A stretch of 64,000 nucleotides of DNA. It comes from Spirodela intermedia. Taxonomy: Eukaryota > Streptophyta > Magnoliopsida > Alismatales > Araceae. A program made the translations under genes and the position numbers. Below, piece after piece: positions 13,905 through 26,875 of this stretch; the stretch's first letter is position 1, and each line of letters begins with the position of its first letter. The notes under the pieces are model-generated. The model was not told where the DNA came from, searched no databases, and saw nothing but the letters and a program-made list of their open reading frames with translations. Where the stretch lies: NCBI GenBank assembly GCA_902729315.2, contig LR746280.1, positions 3,096,501 through 3,160,500 of the forward strand, read 5' to 3'.

Positions 13905-15890
13905 AAATATTAGGTTAAGTGTAAACCAAGGTTGGGTTTTATGTTGATGTGGGTTTCATTATGAATGATTGGTCACTTCAGAATTTAAAAAATAAATAGT
14001 TTCACCACATATCATGTAAAGTATTAGTTCTACTAATATAACCTTATCAAGACAATTCAATTAATTAACCTAATCTAAGTTTGTGTATTTATACACACTT
14101 TTGGTAATAATTATTACATATGCATTTTCTAATTATTGATGCATCTAAGGTCGTTTAATGTTTGTTTTATCTAAGGTCGTTTAATGTTTGTTTTATCTCT
14201 TTGTGTTTCATTGTAAATTGATTTATTAAACTAGTGATTCTAATTATTAGTTGCTCATGAGTATTGGCATCCAAATAATTTCTACTTGTGGTTATATTGA
14301 GCAAAATCTTTGATGAATGTTGTAGTTGCGAGATACATAATATGATTGTTTATACTATTTGGTATAATCTTCCCATGAGAGCACAAATGGGACTAGTGGG
14401 ACATTTACTTTTTGGGTAGTTTTATTTTCACCATTGAAATCAATCATATTCTGAAATATTACTAGGAAACTATGACTTTAGATGAATATATTAACTTATG
14501 AGCCAGGACTTGTTTCATAATAATGATAAACCATGAAGATAAATAAAATAGTCAACTTTATGGATGGTTAATTTGACGAAAAGATGCAAATTCAGTTCTT
14601 GGGATGTTTTGTGGGAAAGTTGGTCAATTCTAATAATTCTTGGACAATTTTATTTAATAGTGATTTCTCTTTATAGTACTTAATATATGTTTCTATGTTA
14701 ATTAGACAAGGAGGCTTGATGGAAAATAAAACTCTCCTCACAGGGTTTCATAACAGTTTGAACATATCATGTGGGTAAATATGGCTGTGAATTTTGCTGG
14801 AACAAAAATTTGATCAAGGCAGATACTTTGGGTCAGTGGTCTTGCGATCCTGAAATTTATTTTAATTTTTTGGTATTTCTTATGCTAATGTATTTCATGT
14901 AATGTTTCCTTGTGAATGTTTCCCATTCATAAATGATTAATGCTTAGAAAAATCTAAGGAAGCATTTCGTGATTGACTTGATGCATAGCCAATTGTAAAC
15001 ATTCTTTCAATTGGTTACATAATGCATGCAAATTTAACAATATTTATAATTGAACTCTCTAAATAAGCTATAATATTAGTATAAGTTTAGGTTGATCTTC
15101 AAGAATGGTGAGAACTAGTTTTATTGAACTTTTAGTTAATCTAAAATAATACTAACTAAAAAAAAAAAGACAGTGAAATGAGATGAGACAAGTACTATAA
15201 TCTTCTCTCCAATATGTAATATCCACCTTCTCTAATTAATATCATGTTTTTAATTGTTTTGTCAACTCTAGATAAATCATGAATAGAAGAAAATAAATTA
15301 GAGATTATAAAATGAAAAGATGAGAAGGTTGTTGTCAATAAAATGACTTCTATTGACATAGAGGATGTTTTGAACTAATTAGATGTAAGACATAAAATAA
15401 AATTAACCTAAATATAATGTAAACTAAAGTCAAGGTTGGCTTTTATGTTGTTATGGGTTTCAATGTGAATGAATGGTCACTTGTGAATTTACAAAAATAA
15501 ATGTTTTTACCACATGTTATGTAAAGTATTATTTTTTACCAAGTTTATCAAGTCAATTCAACTAATTAACCTTACTCTATTTTCTATATTTATGTTATTT
15601 TTGGAAATAATTACCACATATGCATTTTTCAATTGTCAATGCATCTTTGGTAGTTTCACATTTGTTTTATCTACTTCAGATTGCAAAGCAAACTGATTTA
15701 CACAAATGGTGATTATGACTAGTAGTTTGCTCAAGAGAGTGTTGGCTTCGTAATCATTTCTACTAGTAGTTATATTGATGAGTTGGTAAGTGGTGTAGTA
15801 ATATATGATTGATTTATACTACTAGTTATAATCTTGCCATGTTAATAACAAATGAGTGTTAGTAGGGCATTTTCTTTTCAAAAATAGATA
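13905..15890. repeat. Degenerate large tandem duplication (first unit and left part of the second)
   Basis: Unit 1 (about 13910-14580) and unit 2 (about 15395-15890, resuming at 16817-16975) share long collinear stretches, for example around CAAGGTTGG, GGTCACTT, CATATGCATTTT and GATAAACCA. Unit 1 carries a 26 bp exact tandem repeat at 14142-14167 and 14168-14193. The 800 bp between the units, and the units themselves, contain no recognisable gene. Confidence 0.6.
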
Positions 15891-15891
15891 G

Positions 15892-16816
15892 TCTTCTTGC
15901 TCTCAAGCAAGAAGCAACTCGAAGATCTTGACCATGTGATAGATATTCATCCGATTGGCATATATGTTTTCCAATGTTGTCCAAAGTTGTTGTGCAAAGC
16001 AAATCCAAGCAAAAGGCTCAACAATATTCAGCTCAATGCTTTGAAGAATCCAAACTAGATTTTGTCACAAACATTGCCTCTAGCACCCCATGCTCTAAGG
16101 ACATCCCCTTCCAACATCATCTCATCTCCCACTAATCCTAATCTATGGATCTAGTGGGTGAATCCTCAATGTCTCATACAACTCCTCTATTAATTCTTCA
16201 ACCAATTGTTACCCTTCATTTGATCAAGTCGGCTACTCCATGATACTCTATCATGGCACAACTCACTCAACCGACATGTCTTTAATGGACATAATTATAC
16301 ATCATGTACCTCTAGATTCGAGCACTTCTTAACATCTCATAACCTTCTCCACCACTTGTCGACTGATTTGCTCAATCTCACTGATCCATCCTTTGCTTCA
16401 TTATCTCAACTCGATTTAGTCATCTTTACCTAGATGTTTCAGAGTATTGAGCCAAGTATTGTTGAACCTCTCGCTCAAATTCACCCTGTGCAACAACTCT
16501 GAACAATATTAGAAAATATGTACGTCAATCAGACAAATATTAGTCACACAGTTGAGATCTTCGAGTCACTTCTTACTTGCAAGCAAGGTGACTCTTCACT
16601 TCAAGCTCATTTTGGTCATCTTTAGACTTTGATACTATGTTGATAAGAAGAAGAGAAAACCCTAGAATTAATGATTGAATAAGAGTACATAAGGTTATAT
16701 AAAAGAAGGGAAGAAAGAGAGAGAGAAAGAGAAGTGAAGATCATGAGAGAAGAATAGAGACATAGAGACAATAAGTCTAAAATGGGCCTGGTGGGCTCAA
16801 TGAGCTTATTCTAACA
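15892..16816 (-). mobile_element. Truncated LTR element with inverted duplication
   Basis: This ~925 bp segment interrupts unit 2 of the preceding duplication. Its right end is a 179 bp LTR (16638-16816). On the minus strand the LTR starts TGTTAGAATAAGC, ends CTTATCAACA, and is followed by TAGTATCAAAG, a diverged initiator-Met primer-binding site. The left LTR is missing. Instead, 15896-16055 is an inverted copy of about 16437-16588. The flanks AGATAG and AAGTAG may be a decayed target duplication. Confidence 0.6.
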
Positions 16817-17916
16817 AGTAGTTTTACTTTCACCAATTAAATCAATGGTGAGAATTTGTGGCTGAAGATTCATATATTGACTTACCAGTCAAGACTTATC
16901 AAGTAACAATGATAAACCACCATTGAGATAAACAATTAAAAAAAATAATCGACTTTATGGATGGTGTTTAGATATAAAGTTGACATCAAGAAATTGATGA
17001 TATTAGATTAGAATTTTATTGGAGAATGAAATATCTAGATGTATCCTAAACTTGTGGAGAATGAAATATCTGGAAAATCATTACACTAACTTCACATGGT
17101 ATAGAAGGTCATTTCTACTCTCATGCATCCTAAACTTGTGTGCTGAATTTAAGCAAATGTGGCCACACTAAACTTCTTTTAAGTGAGAGATTTATGTTTC
17201 ATTTTATTTTATTATTATTTTGACAAAAGTTCAAGACTCAAACTCTGTATCGCAAAATGGGTAGAATATAGTTGAAACAAACTTAATTTAAAAATCTAAA
17301 AATAAAAATGGACTCATTGAGGGAATCTCTAATTTCACCTCACGAGAGGAACCTGCTGCTGAAGTCAAGTTCTACTATGAGATTTAAATGCAAATGAAGG
17401 TGGACCTCTACCAAATGAAGGTGGAATGGACTACATTATCCTTCTCCAGCCATGATATCCTGGGGGGTCTTCGTAGGTAAATATAAAGCTTGTACAAAAA
17501 CAAGACCAAATTTGGCAATTAGGCACTGCAAAGCATGCACAAGAGTAGAAAAAATTAAAGCCTTGGGAAAAGATTCGATTACCCATTGACCCAAATCATG
17601 GGAAAGAAACCTTAAATTGACTCTATGATGAAAACTAGAGCTCAACACATGTGAGTTGTCCATCTGAATCTCTCTGTCAGGTATTGGCTTCTGTAGGATT
17701 TCTTGTTCTATCTTCTAGTTTGTTTCAGGGTCTGATTTTTCCTTGTCCCCCTTTCATTTTCCTCTCCAAGGAGGGGAGGGCGGGCAGGGCATGGGAGAGG
17801 GTGGTCACCAAGTTGAGTTGACTTCAAAACTGAGTAGAAAAGAAATGGAATTACTCGGAGAATTGGACTGAAAGCTTAAGCAAAAAGTATGCATCCCTCT
17901 ACACCTGGAAATCTCA
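16817..17916. other. Spacer and probable 3' flank of the ERA-like gene
   Basis: 16817-16975 completes the tandem duplication described above. From about 17000 to 17916 I see no domain. The last ~200 bp should include the 3' UTR of the minus-strand ERA-like gene. Confidence 0.5.
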
Positions 17917-20900
17917 TCACCGAACTTGGATTTGGCCACCGTAACCATAGCGTTTCAAAAGGCCCTCATCCTGCCGCCAATTTGCCTTCACCTTCACCTC
18001 CACCTGGTGCATCAAAGAGTAGTTAACAAAGTCAACGGAGATTTTGACGAAAAGACATGTCCGAGAGTTGTACAGATTTGGCAGAGAGTCTAAGCATGAA
18101 CCTCGAGGAAGACCTTCTTCTGCAGGAAATCCTCAATATCAAGCCTTGCAGCAGTCGCCAAGAGCTTGAGGGCCTTTCCTTCCTGAAAAAGCAACAAATA
18201 ATATCATCATAGACTGTGGTCAATGAGTCCCTAGAATCAAAATATAGCAAATAAAAATGATGCAGAAGAAAGAAAAGAGTTTTTCTTGTTCATTGAGACG
18301 AAATCTGAGGGCCAACCCACCTATGATTATTAAAGAGTGGATCATAGAATCAAAAGAAGGGTTTGGGTTTGTTGCATCACTAACATTACACTATATATAT
18401 AACCAGTGTCTGAAGTTTAACAAGGAAGAAAAGAAACTAGAGAGAAATCTCAATGTCCTGAAGTTGTATGATCCAGAGAAACCTATAAGTAACCATGAAG
18501 TGGTGGCTAAGAACTACAAGAACAAGGGCCCAGGTTTTAAAAAATATAAGCATACTTTGCCAATGAGAATGATCTTCTGTGAATTCTTCTCTACAACAAT
18601 CTCAACCACCACATAATCCTTTGAGGTAGGCCTGCTGATGTAGTTGACGACATTAACCTGCAGGCAAAATATTCTTAAATTATATTCCCATTGGAGGAAT
18701 GCTTGTAAGAGAGAAGAGAGAAAATATTATGAATAACCTTGGAAGGAGATTCCTATCGTACAAGTACCTGGCATGCATATGGCACTTCGTTTCTGTACTG
18801 CATGAATATCTTCTCTCTAACGATTTCAGCCACAAAAAATCTCTCAGGATGCTCGCTGGTGATATCCTGAAAACCCAGTGGAAGGCACCACGCATCCATA
18901 AAATAAATTCAACTCGCCGTTTACAATTTTTTTCCAGAAGGGTGGGTGCTCCAGGCATGAAGTTTACTTAAACTTTTTTTTTTTAACTCATTGCAGCTTG
19001 GTGCAAGATGAATTTATTATACTTAGAAAAAATATATTTAGGAAAAAAATTAGAATCTATGAGAGATTTCGGGTTAGAGACTGATGGACATCAGAATTGG
19101 AGAGAGTTTATATAATCTAGCTGCATTTTTTCCAATTTCTGAGCCATGATGTGAGACAAAGTAGAATGATTTGTTATCCATACAGAGAAAACCATGTAAA
19201 TCAGTTGCTCAAACAGGTGAAAGGATTGCTTGTACTTGATAATCTAGTGGAGATTTTCCCGTTAGTCATATGTACGATCTATGTGAACATGCATACAAAA
19301 AACTGTAGAGCCGAACTGATTTACTCTTCACTATAAGTGAGAATATATAGCGTTATTTTACCATAAATAGCATGCTTGATTTGCGTATTTTGCACAAACA
19401 TATAGTCAATAAGTACACTCTTGTGGTCGACTGGTCATAATTGGATCCTATTTGTGCGCAAACTTACTAAAGTTCACACAGGCCATCATTTGGAGAAGAA
19501 GTGAACTCTAAGCCAAAGAAGTTAGACATGCTTCCGAATAGTCAAAATGGTCACGGGAAAGCACATCACACAGCATAAATTAAGCTACACATGGGGATAT
19601 ATTTATGGCAAAATTAGCTCTATTGTAGTCGAGCCTTCTAATCTTGGTATAATAACGGCATTCATGCCCTCTACTTTCAAATTCTGCCCTACCTCTAATA
19701 GTAGAAAAATAAACTCTTTACCATAGTTTATGTCATTGGAACAATTATCAGTCACGATGGGCGCAAGAGATTCTTTCAATAGACCGGATTGATACAGTTC
19801 CACAGTTCTGAACAATGCAAATGCCACACTGAGGACGGGGGAAGTCATAGAGTGTAAGAATGATAAATTGAGCATTGTTATATGAACAGCATAAAGAATC
19901 ACATACACAATATATATATATATATATTTCTGATAGAAATACACACCTTTGGATAATAGGCAGGTCCCAATGGCAGTTTAGATAGAATCCAATCTTTGAC
20001 ATCATCAATACCCTTGCCGAACTTGGCACTTACAGGTATGACTTCATCAACATCAGTGAACTTCTCATACCACTATAAAAATATGATTTTCAGAAAAGAA
20101 AATAAAGTATTGGCTCTAAATGTGAGTGTACAGGAATTGTAGACAGGAAGACAACCTCAAGTCTTTTCGCAATCTCCCCAGGTTTAATCAGGTCTTTCTT
20201 ATTCAATACTAATAAAACTGGAAGATTATCCTTGAGATTCGCTACACCGTCAAACACTTCATCAATCTGGTGACAAAAGAAAGAAATCAAAAAAGAAAAT
20301 GCGAACACACGAAATAGCACAAAAATAACAAAACAGCTAACCGACTTTTTGATTTTAACTAGAAAACAACATTCTCCATGCAGACTATATCTATCACTAG
20401 ATAGGGTTCCAGAAGCACACCTTCTGAGGCTCCTTACAAGCATCAACAACCACCAGCACACAATCCGCATTTATTGCAGCGCTGTGGACATTCTTCATCA
20501 TCATTGAATCCAACTTATGCATCTTCCTCTCAATGACACCAGGGGTGTCATAAAGTATCATCTGAAAACAAGTCAACAGTTTACATGAATGATTATGCGG
20601 CATTCTCAATGAAGCCACAAGTAATAGGCTGCCCAGAATAACAAATAGTTAACATGGATATTTCAGGATTTTCTGAGAACACCCCAGGCAGGGCATTACC
20701 TGGTATTCTGGAGCAGAACATATGCCAAGTATTCGATGCCGTGTAGTCTGAGGCTTGTCTGTAACAATTGATAGCTTCTGGCCGACCATTTGATTGGACA
20801 GTGTGCTTTTTCCTACGTTTGGCTTGCCTAATACAGCAACATATCCTGTGTGTAACATCCACGCTCAATCTCTTAGTAAAAACCAAACAACAGGCATATA

Positions 20901-23370
20901 GCTGTAGTTTTCTGAAACAAAAGGCATCACTAAATATTACAATGGAATTTACAAGAATGATAATTGGATGACATACAGCTACACCTTCCCCAATATGTAG
21001 TATGAGGTAGACGTGTAACCAGAACTATTTGCTCAAAGATAAGCTTTTTCTAAGGCAAGGTGAAATCTCTATTAATCCCCGAGGTACACGTGCAACCAGA
21101 AACTATGTTGCTAACGCCAAAGCAATCCAGAGATGCTGATGAATAATTAACTAATTGCAATAAAGTAAGCACATTAAATTTAAGGTAACTATGTTAGTAA
21201 TCCAGTAGTTTATTCACCCCAACAATGACCTATCACACCAGAAAGCTGCTATGTCATGGCCCTCTCCAGAGAGAGGCTCTCATAACACTTATTTCCATCC
21301 GGAGATTTTATCCAAATGGGCTTCAAAACTTTCCTAGTTCCATCAATAATAACTTCTTTAGCGAAAGGAAATTTCATAGGACTGGAGATTATGATTCAGG
21401 AGTAACTTTATCCAATTAGGAATTGTTTAGGAAGAGGTTCTACTCGTCGATCTGTCCATATTATCTCTAAATTCATCGTAACCAAACTCTTATCTGCTGA
21501 AAAAGAGATTTGCAGCAGGACATTGGGATGATCTATAAAAATGGTATTGTGTAGGTTTCTTCCTTGCGAGATGTCATCTACAGCATCTTCACGATCTCCA
21601 TCTCTCACAGTGGAAAGTTGGGAGTTGGCTGGTCAATATTCCTGCCTTCCCATCCTTCTTCTCCACCACAGATCCGGAATTACACCTTTACTAGGCTGTT
21701 CCAATGTCTTCAGATCACTTGAATCCTTTCATCAGAATCTTCTCCTTCACTGAGCATCTTCTCTGTGAAAACAGATCCTCTGGCTCCCCATTAATAGACT
21801 GTTCCTCATGCTCCTCACCTTCCCATCCGATGTTGCTTTGACTACCAACATCAATACCGATAGACATTCACTCAGCTTTTCTCCACTTATTAGATCACAG
21901 ATTTATTGCAGATCGTTGAATTTTTTTCAAGGTTTCCATGTTTGTAGCTCAACTTTGGGTGGTTCTCAAAGCGCTCAAGAAGTCAGCAAATGGATAGTCA
22001 GCCTAAATGATTGCTGCAGGGAGATGGACCTTGGAACATGCAGGGAGAAGAATAATGTGAAAGTGTGCCGGCAACTGCTGTCATTAGCATTGAATTCTTT
22101 TACTGAATAAAAGCTTGCATCAAAACTTTTACTGTGATCAGACATTTCTGCTCCAAATAATTACAATCGATTCAATCAAACCAGCTGATTTGCCCGATTT
22201 ACATTGGAAGACGTTGCCCTATATCAACTTTCTCAAAGTGGTACAAAGAATAAAGTCAGTAACCTTCGACATGATGAACATCAAAATGCTCACGATATCT
22301 TGTTTGCAAGATATATATAGTGATACCCAAGAGGATCTGACGGGAATACTGAAAAAGTTCTACCGAGATTACAATTGAAATGTCAAAGCCCACGAGAAGG
22401 AAAGTATAGAAAAACGAATGCATCGGAAAAGAAGAATGCAGAGTACCAAAGAGCATCTAAAGGTGAATACTATAGTTCAAGCGAAAAGGAATGCGAAGCA
22501 TAATAAAATCAACCAAGGCCGAGGCCCTGTCAATCTCATGCACACATCTTCTTCTGGACACTTTCTCCTTCCAGTTGAAGACTCGATAGTAACCTATGCA
22601 TCCTGCCGTTACTTCCAACTAGCCCAGGGAATAAGAGAGACGGGGCAGCCATGGATAGAATAGTGCTCAGCAGGCAAATTAAAATTGAACATTAGGTAAG
22701 ATAGCTTGGCAAGGAGCACAGATATGTAAGTAACGATTAATCAGAGTTGCAGGGTATCGAGGGGAAGTCGTAACGGATACTAATTCCCAGCGAATAAATC
22801 GGGAATAGAAGAAAAAACACATTTACTCTCCGGTGAATTCATCAACGGGCATCCTCCTCTCATGGCGGAGATCATGAGAGCATTAAGATGTCAGAGGTGC
22901 CGGGTACAAAACGGAACACAGCAGTAACGAGAATTCTTGTCTGGGGAACTCTAGATAGAGACTGCGAAGCATCAGATCAGGCTATGAGATGAAGCAACGG
23001 AGCAAGAAGCGGCAGTACCGCTCCGGTGAGTGCCATCGGGAGCATCCAGCTCCTCCATTTCATAGTCGTCAAGCAGCGCGAGGTTCCGGTCGGGCTTCTC
23101 ACTCAGAGACAGGAAAGAAGCAGAAGTATACGGAGAAGATGAAGACGACGTCGCTTCTTCTCCGACACTCGTCGCCATTCCATCCAGGTCGCTCTCCACC
23201 CCACCTCGCAAGGCCTTGTTTCTGCACCTCCCAGCTCCAGAAGAGGGCCGATGGGGAGCTCCATAGAGGAGACGCTGGCGGAAGCGGAGGCACGAGGCGA
23301 AGAGGGTCGTCCTCTCCCCCGACGCAGAGGGAAGAAGGGTCGCGGGGATTCGGAGGCCACCCAGCTCCAT
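17917..23370 (-). CDS. ERA: GTPase ERA-like, chloroplastic
   Basis: Nine exons: 23370-23019, 20845-20700, 20561-20421, 20266-20156, 20072-19947, 18866-18768, 18657-18556, 18182-18102, 18003-17917. All splice sites are GT-AG and give 414 aa. The N-terminal ~100 residues are variable and fit a plastid transit peptide. The Era G domain follows: G1 GKPNVGKS (124-131), the switch I region [10 protein letters not shown]3 DTPG (171-174), G4 NKKD (235-238), G5 SAK (265-267). A KH domain then carries its GxxG loop as GKEG (358-361). Bacterial Era binds the 3' end of 16S rRNA and assists 30S assembly; the plant homologue is expected to do this in plastids. The ATG at 23370 fits family N-termini. The 2.2 kb first intron shows no other gene. 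Confidence 0.95.
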
Positions 23371-24051
23371 CTCCGAGCACGCCCCAACACTCGCGAGCAG
23401 GGAGGGAGTCGGAAGACTGCAACTCCCCCGCGTGGCGACCGCATTATCCCGAAATTACTCCAGTTTTATATTTCCTATATTTAAAAATACCCATTCAATT
23501 TAAAATATTACTTATATTTGACCCTTTTTAGAATTTCCCCCTTAATAATATCCTTAAATAAATCTTATATATGTTAATTCATCTGAATTATGTCGAAAGA
23601 AAAATGAATAATAGCCAAATTCCCATTCATTGTTAGTATTGTGATTACGTGGCACTGATCATATTCTCCCACAGACTTACAAATAATGAATAACTAAAAA
23701 TGTGGCTGTGTTTGGAGTAGTGGCGATTCTTCTCCGTCCCAGGATTTATCTGTGAATCCAACGCGCCGCAACCTGTGAGGTCAAGTAGAAAGTCAACCAA
23801 CTTGGACAAAGTTGGCAACTTTCCGGTTGACTTGAGACACCAATCACCGTAAATGGTGGCATTCAAATCGGGAGGAAAAAGGAATAATGCCCATAAAAAT
23901 TAGACATTGACAAAATCTGATGGGTAGAAAAATAAATAAACATTCTCAAAGACTCGTTGACTTCCGTAAATTTGAAAACCACTAGAGGTTCTTTAAGAGG
24001 ACTCCACCACAACGTCTAGACAAAAAGAAAGGCGGCTGAGGCAACTCCTAA
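23371..24051. other. Spacer between ERA-like and RACK1 genes
   Basis: 680 bp that must hold the ERA 5' UTR and promoter (minus strand) and the RACK1 3' UTR. The first ~70 bp are GC-rich and continuous with ERA exon 1; the rest is AT-rich. No additional gene is seen. Confidence 0.6.
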
Positions 24052-26732
24052 TTAGTAGGCGCGACTGATTCCCCAGACCCTGATAACCCCATCTGTGTAT
24101 CCGGTGAAGAGGGTGCTGCCATCGGAGCTCCAACTCAAGCTGGTGCAGTACAGCAGCTGTGGAGATCACCAATTAACCAAGTCAGAAAAATGTGGCTGTG
24201 ATGTTCATTAAATGTGGTAGGCAAAAAAAATCATAGGTACACTCGGACATCTAAAATCTGTTAAATTGACAGAGCCCACTCAGAAACCAATTTAATTAAC
24301 CAATTAGGCAAGAAGGGGCTATGATAATGGTCACATATGTCAGGCAAAATCTTGGGTACATTCGGAAATCTGCTCTCTGATTGATGCGAATTCAAAACAT
24401 TGACAGAACCCACTGCAAACCCACAGATATGTTCATGTGAATTAATGATCTTCACAAAACCCACTTCAACCAAGCGCAATCAATATTCATCATAATGTTG
24501 AGGAAACCCAGTTCGAACCATTAATCTGGGAGCAATCTAATTTATCGAAGCTCATTCAGGGGTTGAGAGTAGGAAGGAGGAAACGCCCATTGTGGAAGGG
24601 AGAGACCCATATGGTGATGTGCGGCACAGACGAAAAAAATTACAGGACACTCAGAGTGAGTGCACTAAGAAAGCTTCAATCAGTAACAGAGGAATATTCA
24701 TAATCTTGAGAAACACCCACTTTGACCCGTTAATGTGGGAAAATTCCAATTGGATGTAAGCTGAGATCAAAGAGCATTCAGAGGTAAGGGTTAAAATGCC
24801 CATTTATGATGCGGGGCACAAATACGGTTATCTTGTCATCGGGGGATAGATCAGAGAGTTGAGGATCTCTACAATTCCTATTCCAGGGACAAAATGAAAA
24901 TCAGTCTGGAAGAAATGATTATACATGAAATTTCCAAGGGAAAACAATGAAATTTCCTAGATAAAAGCAGCTGAAGATACATCCCAGGAAAAATTATGAG
25001 CGGATGAAAGACGTGCATTGTAAGATTCATAACAGTATCAAAATATTGATAATAAATATTCACAAACGAAGTAGAGTCATTAATCTTCGTAATCCTGAAT
25101 AGCATTACATTCTGATATTTCAAGAAATGCACCAACAATAATGGAAGGGAACCTAGAGGAGAATTGTTCCCCAACGCTAACAAATGATCCCAAAAAAACA
25201 TTTATATTTATCTGTGTACGACCCAAAGAAAGCTTAACTTGCATTCATCATTGGATGATAAAGGAAAAGACGACCACATATATGATCGGGGTATGTACAA
25301 GAATAATCCCCTTATTGATACATTTTTATTAATATAACCCAGACGCGCCTTTCAATATCAATACATAAATCAACTTCGCACAGGACGAAGTTAAGGAATC
25401 CACATCAGATACGTCGCATACACTCAGATACTAAAGCCTAACTATAGGAGAAGACAGAAAGTCCCTTAAACATACACCAGCAGTTAGTCAATCATCTCCC
25501 ACGGAAAGATTCTAATTAGTTCAACTGGAAAAAGCTACCCAGTCGAGAGAGCATAATCTACGAAAGGAATCTCAACTATCAGTAAAGCAGGTCCACAAGC
25601 TGGGACCAACAGAGCTTTCACTAGTGTTGGTCCAAAGAAGGATCATTTTTTCATTCCACGATAATCATGTCAATGAACTCATTAAACTTGCAATAAAAAA
25701 ATAAAAAATCCGACATGGAGGTTAGAGATACCGATTCGCGCATCATACTACCACAAAATAAGAACCATCAAGTGACTGATGATTTATAGCGCATCGGATA
25801 ATGTGTGTTATATAGACTTCAATAGAACGATTGATGAGAATTTGATAGTTGGATTCAAGTACCTGATTCTTTCCGGTGGTCACCTCGGGTTTGAGATCCT
25901 GCACTATGACTTTGCTCTCGAGGTCCCAGATCTTGATGCTGTCCTGGGTCGCGGCGCAGAGCCAGTACCTGTTGGGGCTGAAGCATAGGGAGTGGATGAT
26001 GGAACCGGCGTCAAGCGAGTACAGCCGTTTCCCCTCTGCCAGGTCCCAGAGGAGCGTGACACCGTCCTTGCCGCCGCTCGCGCAAAGAGATCCGTCCGGG
26101 CTGACGGCAACGGTGTTGACGTACCCGCCGTGACCGGTGAGGGTGTACCTAAGCTTGCAGTTACTGAGGTTCCAGACCTTAACGGTCCGGTCCCAGGAGC
26201 CAGAGACGATGGTGGGGACGAAGGTGTTCGGGCTGAAGCGGACGCAGCTGACCCAGTTGGTGTGGCTCTCTCCGTCCTGAATGGTGTACTTGCATTCCCC
26301 GAGGGTGTTCCAGAGCTTGATCGTGCGGTCACGGGAGGCGGAGACGATCTGCCGGTTGTCGACAGAGAAAGCGACGGAGAGGACGTCCTTGGTGTGGCCG
26401 ACAAAACGGCGGGTGGTGGCGCCGGTGTTGAGGTCCCAAAGGCGGAGATCGCCGTCCCAGGAACCAGATAGAGCGAACTGCCCGTCGGAAGAGAGGACAA
26501 CGTCCTGGACGAAGTGAGAATGGCCCGTCAGCCGACGGCGGGGCACGCCGTAGTTCGTCGACGCCCCTCCCTCTGCGGAGAGAGCCGAATCCTTGGTAAG
26601 GTGCCAGACGAGGACGGACTTGTCCCTCGACGAGGATACGATCATATCGGAGTTGTCAATCGGGGTGGCGATGGCGGTAACCACATCCGTGTGGCCCTTC
26701 AGCACGCCCTTGAGCACGAGAACTTCTGCCAT
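24052..26732 (-). CDS. RACK1: RACK1, small ribosomal subunit-bound WD40 scaffold
   Basis: Two exons, 26732-25863 and 24156-24052, joined by one GT-AG intron of 1.7 kb; 324 aa, close to the usual ~327. Seven WD40 repeats fill the protein. Repeat ends include VLVWHL, LRLWDL, IKLWNT, VKVWNL, TLLWDL, IKIWDL and IRVWGI. The residues R36-D37-K38 needed for ribosome binding in RACK1/Asc1 are present. RACK1 sits on the head of the 40S subunit near the mRNA exit and scaffolds signalling and translation factors. Met at 26732 (MAEVLVLKG) is preferred to an in-frame upstream ATG near 26924, because family members start MAE. Exon 1 is strongly GC-rich while the intron is AT-rich. Confidence 0.97.
24481..24802. 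repeat. Duplicated segment in the RACK1 intron
   Basis: Two ~115 bp diverged copies (24481-24599 and 24689-24802) share an ATATTCAT-TTGAG-AAACCCA start, TTAATSTGGGA, CATTCAG and a final AATGCCCAT/AACGCCCAT. They are about 210 bp apart, inside the single intron. Confidence 0.55.
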
Positions 26733-26844
26733 GGCCTCCGCTTCTTCCTCTTGTTTTCGTCCTCCTCTCCTCCACGCAGGCAGGCGCTGTTGTCCTGGCG
26801 GCGCGCTAAGCTCTCTGCGAGAGCGGCGGAGGTAAGGGAGGAGG

Positions 26845-26852
26845 CTTTTATA
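26845..26852 (-). promoter_or_regulatory. RACK1 TATA box
   Basis: TATAAAAG on the minus strand, 113 bp upstream of the ATG. It is followed by CCTCC-rich leader sequence, as expected for a highly expressed translation gene. Confidence 0.6.
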
Positions 26853-26866
26853 GGTACGTGGTGAGG

Positions 26867-26875
26867 CTAGGGTTT
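26867..26875 (-). promoter_or_regulatory. Telobox upstream of RACK1
   Basis: AAACCCTAG on the minus strand, 15 bp upstream of the TATA box. Teloboxes are common in promoters of plant ribosomal protein and translation genes and are bound by TRB/PUR-type proteins. The assignment here rests on motif and position only. Confidence 0.5.

Noticed and set aside
22972-23531. Plus-strand 180-codon frame over ERA exon 1
   Set aside because: It is antisense to the GC-rich transit peptide exon and has no recognisable domain.
24157-25862. snoRNA in the RACK1 intron
   Set aside because: Animal RACK1 introns host snoRNAs, so I looked for box C/D and H/ACA arrangements and saw no convincing pair with a terminal stem.
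25904-26500. Long antisense and shifted frames over RACK1 exon 1
   Set aside because: They arise from the GC-rich codon usage of exon 1 and have no homology; the WD40 frame is the real one.
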